A DNA stretch of 27,507 bases from Planococcaceae bacterium UBA3378 (GCA_002359075.1 DEQA01000155.1:2969-30475), one strand, 5' to 3'. Shown: positions 5,622-13,833, numbered from the stretch's first letter. The notes: generated from the letters alone by a model not told the origin. Program-made: numbers and translations.

Positions 5622-7979
5622 TTATCTGCCCGCTTTTAATAACAGCTCATTTGTATGGTCGTATTCCCCATCTGTCCTTGTTGTATGGTAGTTTCCTTCC
5701 GCCCAGTCATCTACCTGGTCATGATACCATTCTGACTTCTTATGCCCGCTTTGGCCGGGACCGACAATATGGTCTGCTTTTGATAAATCCCCCACATCTA
5801 CTACAAAGCGCCATGATGCCCCGTGATTAACTTCACCGTTAGCCCGGTTTCCTGCTGCCTGGACGGTTGTTCTTGAACCGCCAACCGGCTGTGATACAGG
5901 ATTTAAATACCAGGCAATCAGGTCATTTGCTGCAGAAATCGAATGGTCAAATGTAAGCTGGTGGAAATCGCCCCATTCCCATTTTTTATAATTACGTCCA
6001 TACGTATCCTTCAGTTTCTCTATCGTTTCTTCAAACGCTGTATATACAAGTGTTTCTAATCCCCCGGCTTTTTCTATCCATATACCTTCATTTCCTTTAT
6101 AAGCGTCCCTGAGCATATTATCCATAACCTGATATTTCCCTGGCATCATCGTGTAAACATCTTCCGGCATTTCTTCAGCGAATAATGCTTCCTTCAGCTC
6201 TTCTATCAGGAAGTTAAATACAAGGGGTTGCGGCGCATCAGTCGTTTCGTTATAATCCCAAGCTTCCAAAGAAGCAATAATGTCCGCATATTTGCCGTCG
6301 ACATCTGTTTTCTTAATCGTTTTAAGGAAGTAAGGCAAAAATTCTGCTGCGTATAAATTAACAGTATCCATCTGTATGGCTTTCATATCTTGAACAGACA
6401 GCTTCTCCTTGGATTCCAGCAAATCCACGATACGCTCAAAACGATATGGCTGTGCCCAAAAATCTGTAATGTAATAAGGGTATTCTTCCCCTACGATTTT
6501 ATTATTGGCTGTTGCAATATAGCCTTCTTTCGGATTGATTACGGTCGGGAGCTCTTCATACGGAATATATCCTTCCCATCCGTAATCGGATGAATCTCCC
6601 GGAACCGGGAGCTTTCCTTCCCCTATTTTACGGATTGGGATGTTGCCATTTGCCCGGTAGGCAATCGTTCCTGTTGTATCAGCAAATACAAAATTCTGTG
6701 CAGGCGCCATGAAATCACGCAGAGCCAGATCAAAATCATCCCAGTTTTCTGCTTTATTAAAGCCCAGCACGGCCTGCAGTTCACGTGTCGGCTCAAGCGC
6801 TGTCCATTGCATCGCAAATACTTCCCCTACCGGCTCTTCCTCAAATACAAGCTCGGAGATAACAGGTCCATGTTTTGTTACGACTACCTCAAAATCTACA
6901 ATCTCGCCGCCTTTTACATGAATCGGTTCATCCCTTACTTCCGCTTTATAATATTGGCCGTCATATAAAAATTCATGAGGATGATCTGGATGCTGCTTTT
7001 CAATATACAAATCCTGCACCTGCGGGTTAACGTTTGTTACTCCCCATGCCACCTCATCATTGTGACCTAAAATAATACCGGGGACCCCTGCAAAGATAAC
7101 ACCGCTTACATTCTGCTGTGGCGACTGCAGGTGCATCTGATACCAAATGGACGGTGTACCCAGTCCCAGATGCGGGTCATCTGCAAGTAAAGGCATACCT
7201 GTTTCCGACTTCGCTCCCGAAACTACCCAGTTATTACTGCCATTGAACTCATTTGGAATGGCTTCTAACGGAAATGTTCCTGCTACTTTCACTTCTGACT
7301 TTCGATTTGCTTCAATAATGGAACGTGCTTCCTCGGGATAATCTACAATCAGCTCTGCAGCCTGTTCCTCCGGTAGATTGTTTAATGCCCAGTGACGAAA
7401 TGCGAGCAGATTCCAATTCCCTCCAAGATCATACGCCATATATTTGCCAATCGTTAAAGAATCAAGTGGGGTCCATGGCTCAGGTTCATATCCCAGCAGC
7501 TTGAATTCATAGGACAACCGATCTTCTTCTATAAAGGCATTTACGCCTTCTGCAAACCATTCAAGTACTTGCTTTGCATCTGCATCATATCCATCCCATG
7601 ATTTTTCTGCTGCGTCACGCAAACTAAAGGTACGGAAAAACTTATCCTTTTCTACAGCTGCCGCTCCTACTACCTCCGCCAGGCGCCCGCTTGCCTGCCT
7701 TCTTGCTAAATCCATTTGAAACAGACGGTCCTGAGCCTGTACATAGCCTTGGGCCCGATAAAGGTCTGCATCCGACAGTGCCTCAATATGCGGTACGCCG
7801 GCTCCATCCCTTACTACCTTAACATTCTCCTCTAAAATGGATACAGTCAGCTCTCCTTCAATAATCGGCTTTGAGCTTCCTATGTAAAAATTAAATACAA
7901 TAAGTAAAATGACAATCAGACCCGCTGTCACACCAAGTACCCATAAAGCAGTATGGAACAGCTTATTCCCTTTTCTCAT
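5622..7979 (-). CDS. Penicillin acylase family Ntn hydrolase, membrane-anchored
   Basis: The 785-residue protein belongs to the penicillin amidase / acyl-homoserine-lactone acylase family. Residues about 11-33 form one hydrophobic segment (signal anchor). The alpha-chain region (about 45-240) holds VVRDGAGVPHIEALSDADLY and GYVQAQDRLFQMD. The autoprocessing site is visible as NGSNNWVVSG, with S248 as the predicted N-terminal nucleophile after cleavage at G247-S248; LLADDPHLG follows. The beta-chain carries the usual NPKEGYIATANN and GGSRTTVQAA blocks. Such enzymes cleave amide-linked acyl groups from beta-lactams, N-acyl amino acids or quorum signals; the substrate cannot be read from sequence. 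The active part should sit outside the membrane. It is monocistronic, with a G-rich ribosome binding site (GGGGGGATGG) and a terminator downstream. Confidence 0.92.
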   Translation of the reverse strand: MRKGNKLFHTALWVLGVTAGLIVILLIVFNFYIGSSKPIIEGELTVSILEENVKVVRDGAGVPHIEALSDADLYRAQGYVQAQDRLFQMDLARRQASGRLAEVVGAAAVEKDKFFRTFSLRDAAEKSWDGYDADAKQVLEWFAEGVNAFIEEDRLSYEFKLLGYEPEPWTPLDSLTIGKYMAYDLGGNWNLLAFRHWALNNLPEEQAAELIVDYPEEARSIIEANRKSEVKVAGTFPLEAIPNEFNGSNNWVVSGAKSETGMPLLADDPHLGLGTPSIWYQMHLQSPQQNVSGVIFAGVPGIILGHNDEVAWGVTNVNPQVQDLYIEKQHPDHPHEFLYDGQYYKAEVRDEPIHVKGGEIVDFEVVVTKHGPVISELVFEEEPVGEVFAMQWTALEPTRELQAVLGFNKAENWDDFDLALRDFMAPAQNFVFADTTGTIAYRANGNIPIRKIGEGKLPVPGDSSDYGWEGYIPYEELPTVINPKEGYIATANNKIVGEEYPYYITDFWAQPYRFERIVDLLESKEKLSVQDMKAIQMDTVNLYAAEFLPYFLKTIKKTDVDGKYADIIASLEAWDYNETTDAPQPLVFNFLIEELKEALFAEEMPEDVYTMMPGKYQVMDNMLRDAYKGNEGIWIEKAGGLETLVYTAFEETIEKLKDTYGRNYKKWEWGDFHQLTFDHSISAANDLIAWYLNPVSQPVGGSRTTVQAAGNRANGEVNHGASWRFVVDVGDLSKADHIVGPGQSGHKKSEWYHDQVDDWAEGNYHTTRTDGEYDHTNELLLKAGR

Positions 7980-8010
7980 AGCACCATCCCCCCACTAGGT
8001 ATTTTCTATA

Positions 8011-8047
8011 TAAAAAAGCAGAATCCCTCTAATATACGAGAGATTCC
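8011..8047 (-). terminator. Terminator of exoA
   Basis: Stem GAATCCCTC (8021-8029) with GAGAGATTC (8038-8046), one G-U pair, followed on the minus strand by a T-run at 8017-8012. It starts 6 bases past the exoA stop. Confidence 0.8.
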
Positions 8048-8052
8048 ACTGT

Positions 8053-8817
8053 TTAAATACATAAATTTTCTACTTCAAGTACAATAGGACAATGATCGCT
8101 GCCTAATACATGCGGGTGAATATCAGCTTTTTGTAATTGCGGGACAAGTCGGTCAGAAACAATAAAGTAATCAATACGCCAGCCAATATTACGTTCCCGC
8201 ACTTTTGCCATATAGCTCCACCATGTATAAATATCCGTACGGTCCGGATAGAAGTGTCGGAATGAATCTGTAAAACCAGCTGCCAGTAAAGCTTTCATCT
8301 TTCCCCTCTCCTCTATCGTCACGCCGGAATTTCCCTGGTTTGCTTTTGCGTTTTTCAGGTCAATGTCTTGGTAAGCCACGTTTAAATCGCCGCAGTAAAT
8401 GACCGGCTTTTTTGTATCAAGCTGCTTAAGATAAAGGGCAAGACGGTCTTCCCATTGAAGCCGGTATGGCAGCCGGGCAAGATCTCTTTGGGCGTTCGGA
8501 GTATAAACATTCACTAAATAAAAGTCTCTATACTCCAACGTAATAATACGTCCCTCTGCCTCTGTTTCCTCTTCTCCTACACCATATGATACACTTAACG
8601 GTTTATGCTTTGTAAAAACAGCAGTACCTGAGTACCCTTTCTTTTGGGCATAATTCCAATATTGATAATAGCCTTCCAGCGGCAGTTCCACCTGCCCGGC
8701 TTGGCATTTTGATTCCTGGATACAAAAAAAATCAGCATCCATTTCCTTAAAATAATCTAGAAAGCCCTTTGTTACACAAGCCCGAATACCATTCACATTC
8801 CATGAAATAAATTTCAT
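8053..8817 (-). CDS. exoA: Exodeoxyribonuclease III / AP endonuclease ExoA
   Basis: The 254-residue exonuclease III family protein is close in size to B. subtilis ExoA. All family blocks are present in order: ISWNVNGIRA (N7), IQESKCQ (E35), VYTPNAQRDLARLPYR (Y105), the catalytic GDLNVAYQDIDLKN (D144, N146), GWRIDYFIVS and the terminal GSDHCPI (D241, H242). It cuts DNA at abasic sites in base excision repair and removes 3' blocks, using Mg or Mn. AAAAGGAG upstream of the ATG fixes the start. The gene lies alone between its own terminator and that of murB, so it should have a promoter in 8818-8867, though I cannot see a clear one. Confidence 0.97.
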   Translation of the reverse strand: MKFISWNVNGIRACVTKGFLDYFKEMDADFFCIQESKCQAGQVELPLEGYYQYWNYAQKKGYSGTAVFTKHKPLSVSYGVGEEETEAEGRIITLEYRDFYLVNVYTPNAQRDLARLPYRLQWEDRLALYLKQLDTKKPVIYCGDLNVAYQDIDLKNAKANQGNSGVTIEERGKMKALLAAGFTDSFRHFYPDRTDIYTWWSYMAKVRERNIGWRIDYFIVSDRLVPQLQKADIHPHVLGSDHCPIVLEVENLCI

Positions 8818-8865
8818 CTTTTTTCTCCTTTTACGGTAAAAAAACGTACAGTTGCCTATCCTTTA

Positions 8866-8897
8866 GTAAAAAGAGTCCGCCAACCAGCAGCGGACCC
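8866..8897 (-). terminator. Terminator of hxlR-murB
   Basis: Stem GTCCGC (8875-8880) with GCGGAC (8890-8895), loop of 9, followed on the minus strand by CTCTTTTTAC. It lies 12 bases past the murB stop. Confidence 0.85.
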
Positions 8898-8908
8898 TTC
8901 CCTTACTT

Positions 8909-9823
8909 TCATTCATCTTCACCGACGATTTTTACTTCCATTTCCAGCTCCACATCGAACTTTTCCTTTACTGTGCGTTGCACCATTTTAATCGTTTCGA
9001 TGTAGTCAGTTGCTGTCGCGTTATTTTTATTAATAATAAAACCGGCATGCTTTGTAGAGACCTCTGCACCACCGACACCTTTTCCCTGCAGGCCGCTGTC
9101 TTGAATTAGCTTTCCGGCAAAATAACCTGGCGGGCGTTTAAAAACACTGCCTGCCGATGGATATTCCAACGGCTGCTTTAACTCACGTTGATAAGTTAAA
9201 TCGGCAATCTTCGCATCTATTTCCTGCTGGTCGCCTTTTGCGAGCTGGAATTTCGCGTTCAGAACATAATAGCCTTTTTTCGCAATGACACTTTTCCGGT
9301 AAGCCAGCTCCAGCTCATCCTTCGTTAGCACAAGACGCTCTCCCTCTTGTGTCAACACAGTGCAATCGATGATGACATCCTTGATTTCACCGCCATAAGC
9401 TCCTGCATTCATAGCCATAGCTCCTCCAATAGAGCCAGGAATACCACAAGCAAATTCCAAGCCTGTTAAGCTCTCGGACGCTGCCTGTTTAGATACATCT
9501 ATAATAAGGGCACCCGCCTGGGCAATGACCGTTTCACCCTCAATATGAATACCGTCAAGCTTGGCAAAATTCAGGACAATCCCCCGCACACCGCCATCTC
9601 GTACAACCATGTTTGAACCATTTCCAAGCATTAACAATGGCACTTGATGTTGATAAGCGTACTGCACGACTTTTTGTGCTTCTTCTTCCGTTCCCGGCAT
9701 GACAAAAATGTCGGCCTTACCTCCTAATCTAGTCATTGTATATTGTTTTAATGATTCATTACACTTGATGTTTTCCGGATTTACAATTTGGGCTAAATCC
9801 GATGCCCATTTTTCTACTGTCAT
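8909..9823 (-). CDS. murB: UDP-N-acetylenolpyruvoylglucosamine reductase MurB
   Basis: The 304-residue protein is a MurB of the type found in Bacillales (B. subtilis about 303). The FAD-binding blocks TRLGGKADIFV (31-41), GNGSNMVVRDGG (68-79) and GIPGSIGGAMAMNAGAYGGE (127-146) are clear. Catalytic candidates are R176 in YRKS, S226 in SAGSVFKRP and a Glu near the C-terminus. It reduces UDP-GlcNAc-enolpyruvate to UDP-MurNAc with NADPH in the cytoplasm, an essential step in peptidoglycan precursor synthesis. The start has AAGGGTAGG upstream. It begins 18 bases after the stop of an HxlR-type regulator gene with no terminator between, so it appears to be the second gene of that operon. In B. subtilis murB sits in a division/cell wall cluster instead. 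Confidence 0.97.
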   Translation of the reverse strand: MTVEKWASDLAQIVNPENIKCNESLKQYTMTRLGGKADIFVMPGTEEEAQKVVQYAYQHQVPLLMLGNGSNMVVRDGGVRGIVLNFAKLDGIHIEGETVIAQAGALIIDVSKQAASESLTGLEFACGIPGSIGGAMAMNAGAYGGEIKDVIIDCTVLTQEGERLVLTKDELELAYRKSVIAKKGYYVLNAKFQLAKGDQQEIDAKIADLTYQRELKQPLEYPSAGSVFKRPPGYFAGKLIQDSGLQGKGVGGAEVSTKHAGFIINKNNATATDYIETIKMVQRTVKEKFDVELEMEVKIVGEDE

Positions 9824-9841
9824 GTAAGACCTACCCTTTCC

Positions 9842-10147
9842 TTACGTCCAATTTTGTGCCCAATTTTCAATTTCGCGAACAGCACCTTCTAAAGATCGAC
9901 CCTTTTGTGTTAAAGAATATTCGACACGGACCGGTACTTCTGAATACACTTTACGCTCGACAACGCCCTCTTTTTCCAATTCCTTTAAACGTTCCGAAAG
10001 TAATCGCCCACTGATTGGTAAAGCGGTCTCGATAGCATTAAAACGTTGTGGCCCACTTAGTAACTGATAAATAATTAAAGCTGTCCACCTTTTGCCGATT
10101 AGGTCCATGGCCTTGGCTAATCGAGGACATAATGCTGTTTCTTTCAT
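9842..10147 (-). CDS. HxlR-family winged-helix regulator, possibly thiol-sensing
   Basis: The 101-residue protein has the HxlR (MarR-like winged helix) pattern: CPRLAKAMDLIGKRWTALII, GPQRFNAIETALPISGRLLSERLKELEKEGVV and a wing with VEYSLTQKG. One cysteine (C7 in LCPR) sits at the N-terminus where redox-sensing relatives such as YodB and HypR carry their reactive Cys, so sensing of electrophiles or oxidants is plausible but unproven. The ATG at 10147 is chosen because the in-frame GTG three codons upstream overlaps the ribosome binding site GAGGTGA. It lies upstream of murB as the first gene of an apparent operon, and a palindrome overlaps its promoter, which suggests autoregulation. Confidence 0.85.
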   Translation of the reverse strand: MKETALCPRLAKAMDLIGKRWTALIIYQLLSGPQRFNAIETALPISGRLLSERLKELEKEGVVERKVYSEVPVRVEYSLTQKGRSLEGAVREIENWAQNWT

Positions 10148-10169
10148 TTTGGTCACCTCTACTTCGTTT

Positions 10170-10206
10170 ATTTTAACGATATTTCAAAGGAAAGTAAATT
10201 TTCCTT
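10170..10206 (-). promoter_or_regulatory. hxlR-murB promoter with overlapping palindrome
   Basis: On the minus strand, TTTACT (10198-10193), a 17-base spacer and TAAAAT (10175-10170). The -35 lies within a perfect inverted repeat, AAGGAAA (10187-10193) and TTTCCTT (10200-10206) with a 6-base centre, placed as a repressor operator would be. Assignment to the HxlR protein is inference. Confidence 0.5.
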
Positions 10207-10331
10207 CACCCTTCTCTATACTATTTCTCCTTCTTCTATTTCGTTATGAAAGATGCATTCTTTACGGTAAAATCCTTTATATTGTAATCAATACATAAAC
10301 AGGGTTCATCACCGTAGCATCGGGTTGATTT

Positions 10332-10400
10332 TCGCTCTGGCTGGATGCTTTTTTGCGGAGGTACGGCTCTAATAGCGTGTCCCCTATTTTCCCGGAGCGA
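10332..10400. repeat. Possible degenerate miniature repeat element
   Basis: A 69-base, unusually G/C-containing block lies in A/T-rich spacer, bounded by TCGCTCTGG (10332-10340) and CCGGAGCGA (10392-10400), which are inverted copies with one G-T mismatch. The internal GGATGCTTTTTTGCGG and CCTATTTTCCCGG stretches resemble decayed forms of palindromic intergenic repeats known in Bacillus-like genomes. No coding potential or promoter is seen in it. Only this copy is in the window, so repeat status is not shown. Confidence 0.35.
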
Positions 10401-10412
10401 TTTTCCTCATAT

Positions 10413-10451
10413 AAAAAGGCTACCCGCCTTCAAAAGAAGTAGGTAGCCTTT
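10413..10451 (-). terminator. Terminator of the nucleotidase gene
   Basis: Perfect 10-bp stem AAAGGCTACC (10415-10424) with GGTAGCCTTT (10442-10451), ending on the minus strand in TTTTTAT. It begins 5 bases past the stop codon. Confidence 0.88.
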
Positions 10452-10455
10452 GTTC

Positions 10456-12822
10456 TTATTTTAGCTGGAATTTACCGAAGCCGTTTTTGTCTTCCCCAAT
10501 ATATTCAATATTGCTGTCTTTCGGAATATAGTTTTTCGCTACATCCGCAGTACGGAACACAACATTTGTATTCGCTGGGAATGCGGTGAACTTCCAGTTG
10601 TTATCCGGTGTTACATTGATTGTCCCTTTGTCGATAATATAGTCGACAATTGCTTCCCGGTTTTCATAAGCATAAACCGTTAAATTCGAGTCATCCTCTT
10701 TTACGAATGTCGCTCCGTAAGAACCGCCTACCCGGTAGTTGTTAGCTACTACTAAAAACTCCTGCGTTAAATCAATTGGTTTTCCGTTATATTGTACGTT
10801 TTTAATACGGTTTGCCTTTTCGTTTGTGACAGCGCCGCGGCGGTCATATTTTGCCGGAGAAGTGACATCGATTTCATAAGTGATCCCGTCTAAAACATCG
10901 AAGTTATAAGAGCGGGCCTCAGCATCGATAATATTTTGTTCTTCAGTGGAAGCAGGGTCAATTGTAGCAAATACACCCGCTGCCATTTCCAGCCATTCAA
11001 TAACGTCTGCTCCTGATACCTTTACCGTAGCAATCGTATTATCGTAATGATAAATGTCTGCCATATTTTTAATCGCTAATGGACCGGCGGAAATATTCGT
11101 ATAATCTGCTGCATTATCACGGGATCCTGCTTTGAACGGAGCTCCGGCTGATAAAATTGGCAGGTTTTCATCCTTCGTGCCTGCAACTTGCTTCTTCACA
11201 TAGGCTGTTTGGGCTGCGGTAATAATCTCAATAGCAGCCGTATCCTGTACTAAGCCGAAATAACTGTTAATTGGCGTTGCTGTTTCACCAACCGGTTGGC
11301 GAATATAATCAATTGTACCTTCATGTGCTTCTTTCACAGCTGTCAGTACCTCTTGATCTGCTTTTACACCTTCAATCGAACGGATTTCACCTGTTCCATC
11401 ATTTACGACCCATTCACCATCTACTAGCTCAAGATCTAAATCGATTACCCCCAGGTAAGCGCCATAAGCGCCCGGCATGATTGTCGGTGTACCATTGATC
11501 GTACCCTTTTCAGAATCCACATTTTCCAGGTCCGCATAATCTCCAGGGAATTTTTGATGAGAGTGGCCAGTGATCACTGCATCCACACCTTCTAATGCTG
11601 TAATTTGGTAGCCTACGTTTTCGGTTCCTTTTACATATGTATCAGAACCAATACCGGAGTGTGATAATACGACAATCACATCAGCGCCCGCTTCTTCCAT
11701 TTGCGGAATAGTAGCTTCCAATGCTTCAATCGGATCATCCACAGTCACTTTTCCTGTTAAATGAATCGCGTCCCATCCTAAAATTTGCTGAGGTACAATC
11801 CCTGTTACCCCTACTTTAATCGTGTGTTTTTCTCCGTCCTCATCCACGACTTCCTCGTTTAAAATCGTATAAGGCTTGAAGTAGTTTTCTCCTGTAGCAG
11901 CATCTCGCACGTTGGCATTTACCCAGTCAAATTCTGCGTCATCCATCGTTTCGCCGAGGAAGTCGAGACCGTAGTTAAATTCGTGATTTCCAAATGTCGC
12001 TGCATCATATCCTAAAATATTTAATGCCGCTACAGCCGGGTGTACTTCGCCCTTCTGTAAAGGTTTTTTCAACGCCGCATAAGTGCCAAGCGGTGTACCT
12101 TGGATCAGGTCCCCGTTGTCAAGAAGGATGCTGTTTGGATTTTCAGCTTGTGCTTTTTTAATCAATGCTGCGGTATTAGCAAGTCCAATCGTATTGTCTT
12201 CTTTATCTGAGTAGTAATTATAGTTTGCCAAGTTCGTATGGATATCTGAAGTACCTAACACGCGTAATGTAACCTTATCTTCATCTTCCACTGGTGTTGA
12301 TGGCATGTTGTCCATTAAGCGGTCTAAAATATTCTCCATTTGTCCTGCTGTCACAATTTTAGCAGAACGGATTGTGCCATCCATAAAACCTTGTAAAACA
12401 TTCGCTGCTGCTGCATTTGCTAATGCCTGTTTATGCATAGCATCCACATTTTTGCTATCTTTGAATTTATCCAATGTAGACAGCGGCGCATTTTCCAACT
12501 GTAAGCTGCGGCCAGCAATAACAAACGCATGAAGTCTTGTCAGCTGTTGATCAGGGGCAAATGTATCTTTATTGATCCCTGTAATGAGTTTTAACTCTAC
12601 TGCTTTCTCTACATACGGTGCCAGCTCTTTAGGAACATCTTTAAACGTGATGGATGTACCGTCTCCAACTTCCACACCTAGATGCTTAATCAGCTCTACA
12701 ACATATTCTCCACGGGTAACGGGTGCCTGTGGATTTTCTGCTGCCTCCGCAATATAAACTTGTCCAAAACCTGTTGCTAAAAAGGCTGCAGCCAGTGTAC
12801 CTGTCATAATAGTTTTACGCAT
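10456..12822 (-). CDS. SLH-anchored cyclic-nucleotide phosphodiesterase / 5'-nucleotidase
   Basis: The 788-residue secreted protein has a signal peptide (about 1-28), S-layer-homology repeats at about 31-171 (one full SLH unit at 59-107, partial or diverged units on each side), and then the calcineurin-like metallophosphatase domain: TSDIH (D193, H195), DNGDLIQGTPLG (235-246), GNHEFNYG (278-285), LSHSG and ITGHSH. The C-terminal 5'-nucleotidase domain (about 520-750) has the SAGAPFKAGSRDN and NNYRVGG blocks. The domain order and substrate blocks resemble CpdB/YfkN-type 2',3'-cyclic-nucleotide phosphodiesterase/3'-nucleotidases. It probably strips phosphate from extracellular nucleotides, held to the cell wall by SLH-polymer binding. 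The start has a perfect CAGGAGG. A hairpin (CCTGA with TCAGG) abuts this ribosome binding site. No confident promoter was found in the 240 bases upstream. Confidence 0.93.
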   Translation of the reverse strand: MRKTIMTGTLAAAFLATGFGQVYIAEAAENPQAPVTRGEYVVELIKHLGVEVGDGTSITFKDVPKELAPYVEKAVELKLITGINKDTFAPDQQLTRLHAFVIAGRSLQLENAPLSTLDKFKDSKNVDAMHKQALANAAAANVLQGFMDGTIRSAKIVTAGQMENILDRLMDNMPSTPVEDEDKVTLRVLGTSDIHTNLANYNYYSDKEDNTIGLANTAALIKKAQAENPNSILLDNGDLIQGTPLGTYAALKKPLQKGEVHPAVAALNILGYDAATFGNHEFNYGLDFLGETMDDAEFDWVNANVRDAATGENYFKPYTILNEEVVDEDGEKHTIKVGVTGIVPQQILGWDAIHLTGKVTVDDPIEALEATIPQMEEAGADVIVVLSHSGIGSDTYVKGTENVGYQITALEGVDAVITGHSHQKFPGDYADLENVDSEKGTINGTPTIMPGAYGAYLGVIDLDLELVDGEWVVNDGTGEIRSIEGVKADQEVLTAVKEAHEGTIDYIRQPVGETATPINSYFGLVQDTAAIEIITAAQTAYVKKQVAGTKDENLPILSAGAPFKAGSRDNAADYTNISAGPLAIKNMADIYHYDNTIATVKVSGADVIEWLEMAAGVFATIDPASTEEQNIIDAEARSYNFDVLDGITYEIDVTSPAKYDRRGAVTNEKANRIKNVQYNGKPIDLTQEFLVVANNYRVGGSYGATFVKEDDSNLTVYAYENREAIVDYIIDKGTINVTPDNNWKFTAFPANTNVVFRTADVAKNYIPKDSNIEYIGEDKNGFGKFQLK

Positions 12823-13065
12823 TTGTAACCTCCTGATATCCTTTGTCAGGAATAATTGTAAAACATTTTCATGAAAAATAACTGATTCACATTACCTATT
12901 AGGCTACAACATTTATACAAAGATATAACATATTAATGATATAAAGAAAAAAATAAGTGATTTTCTCACCATACAACTCGCCAACATTTCACACTATTTT
13001 TACTTTGAAATAGTATCCTGACTCTATTCAGACATCTAATGTCAAACCATACAACAAAAATTGGA

Positions 13066-13095
13066 AAATAAAAGACACTTCAAATAGAAGTGTCT
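13066..13095 (-). terminator. Terminator of azoR (both-strand capable)
   Basis: Perfect 9-bp stem AGACACTTC (13073-13081) with GAAGTGTCT (13087-13095), loop of 5, then TTTTATTTTCC on the minus strand. It starts 8 bases past the azoR stop. The opposite flank is also T-rich. Confidence 0.85.
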
Positions 13096-13103
13096 AAATT
13101 TTT

Positions 13104-13745
13104 TTATTTCGCTGCAACGTTTGCTAATTTTTGAGCTGCTGCTTGTACTTTTTCTAAACCAGCTGCGATAATTGCTTCCGCATTTGCCGGATCAGCGTTA
13201 TGTCCTTCGATCACTACTTCGTCTAATTTCGTCATGCCATAAACTCCGCCGATTACATTATGAACGTATGTTGCTGCCATTTCCATTGGAGCAGTTTCCG
13301 GTGTTGAATAGATGCCGCCGCGTGCAGATAAAGCGATGTATTTTTTATCAGTCATTAAGCTTACTAGGTTACCATTCTCATCATATTTAAATGAATAGCC
13401 CGCACCGTATGTGTAATCAATAAATGATTGTAATGCTGCTGGAATTGTAAGGTTCCAAAGCGGGAAGGCGAATACTACTACTTCAGCAGCAGATAGCGCT
13501 TCCCGAGTTTTATTGAAAGCCGCTAAAGAAGCTGCTTGGATGTCTGATAATTCTTCGCCTGCTTGTGCTTTACCGAAAGCGTTGAATAACTCTTGGCCAA
13601 AGTAAGGCAGGTTTTCCTCGAAGACATCAAATGTTGTTACATTTAGACCTTCTACTTTTGCAGCTTCTGCCATAAAAGTTTCATACATTTTTGTTGAAAC
13701 GCCGTCCGGGCGGTTGTTTGCTTTTACTACTAATACGTTTGTCAT
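13104..13745 (-). CDS. azoR: FMN-dependent NADH-azoreductase
   Basis: The 213-residue flavodoxin-fold protein opens with MTNVLVVKANNRPDGVSTKM, the phosphate-binding loop region of AzoR. It contains FAFPLWNLTIPAALQSFIDY (about 93-112), the FMN-contacting block, and YIALSARGGIYS (about 141-152). Such enzymes reduce azo compounds and quinones by two-electron transfer from NADH and protect against quinone stress. The ATG at 13745 is chosen: GAGGAG lies just upstream, whereas the in-frame TTG six codons earlier overlaps it. An operator-like palindrome resembling the B. subtilis MhqR site, found there upstream of azoR2, lies directly downstream of the predicted promoter, which supports the assignment to the quinone/electrophile response. 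Confidence 0.95.
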   Translation of the reverse strand: MTNVLVVKANNRPDGVSTKMYETFMAEAAKVEGLNVTTFDVFEENLPYFGQELFNAFGKAQAGEELSDIQAASLAAFNKTREALSAAEVVVFAFPLWNLTIPAALQSFIDYTYGAGYSFKYDENGNLVSLMTDKKYIALSARGGIYSTPETAPMEMAATYVHNVIGGVYGMTKLDEVVIEGHNADPANAEAIIAAGLEKVQAAAQKLANVAAK

Positions 13746-13779
13746 TTCTACTATTCTCCTCAATTATCACGAATATTTT

Positions 13780-13797
13780 TATCTCGAATTCAAGATA
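13780..13797. promoter_or_regulatory. MhqR-like operator of azoR
   Basis: The minus strand reads TATCTTGAATTCGAGATA followed by AAAA, a near-perfect palindrome. It agrees, from memory, with the B. subtilis MhqR site tATCTcgaAtTCgAGATaaaa at all conserved arm positions. It sits between the -10 and the azoR ribosome binding site, at about +1 to +18. The regulator gene is not in the window. Confidence 0.7.
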
Positions 13798-13804
13798 TAA
13801 TTAC

Positions 13805-13833
13805 ATAATAATAGAGAACCTTACTTTTTTCAA
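13805..13833 (-). promoter_or_regulatory. SigA-type promoter of azoR
   Basis: On the minus strand, TTGAAA (13833-13828), a 17-base spacer and TATTAT (13810-13805); the operator-like palindrome starts 7 bases downstream. Confidence 0.7.

Noticed and set aside
5457..5639. 60-residue plus-strand frame between cadC and the acylase gene
   Set aside because: It overlaps the cad promoter, operator O2 and a terminator hairpin and has no ribosome binding site.
12990..13014. Inverted repeat ACTATTT...AAATAGT upstream of the nucleotidase as a terminator or operator
   Set aside because: It is short and A/T-only, lacks a T-run, and is not placed relative to any identified promoter.
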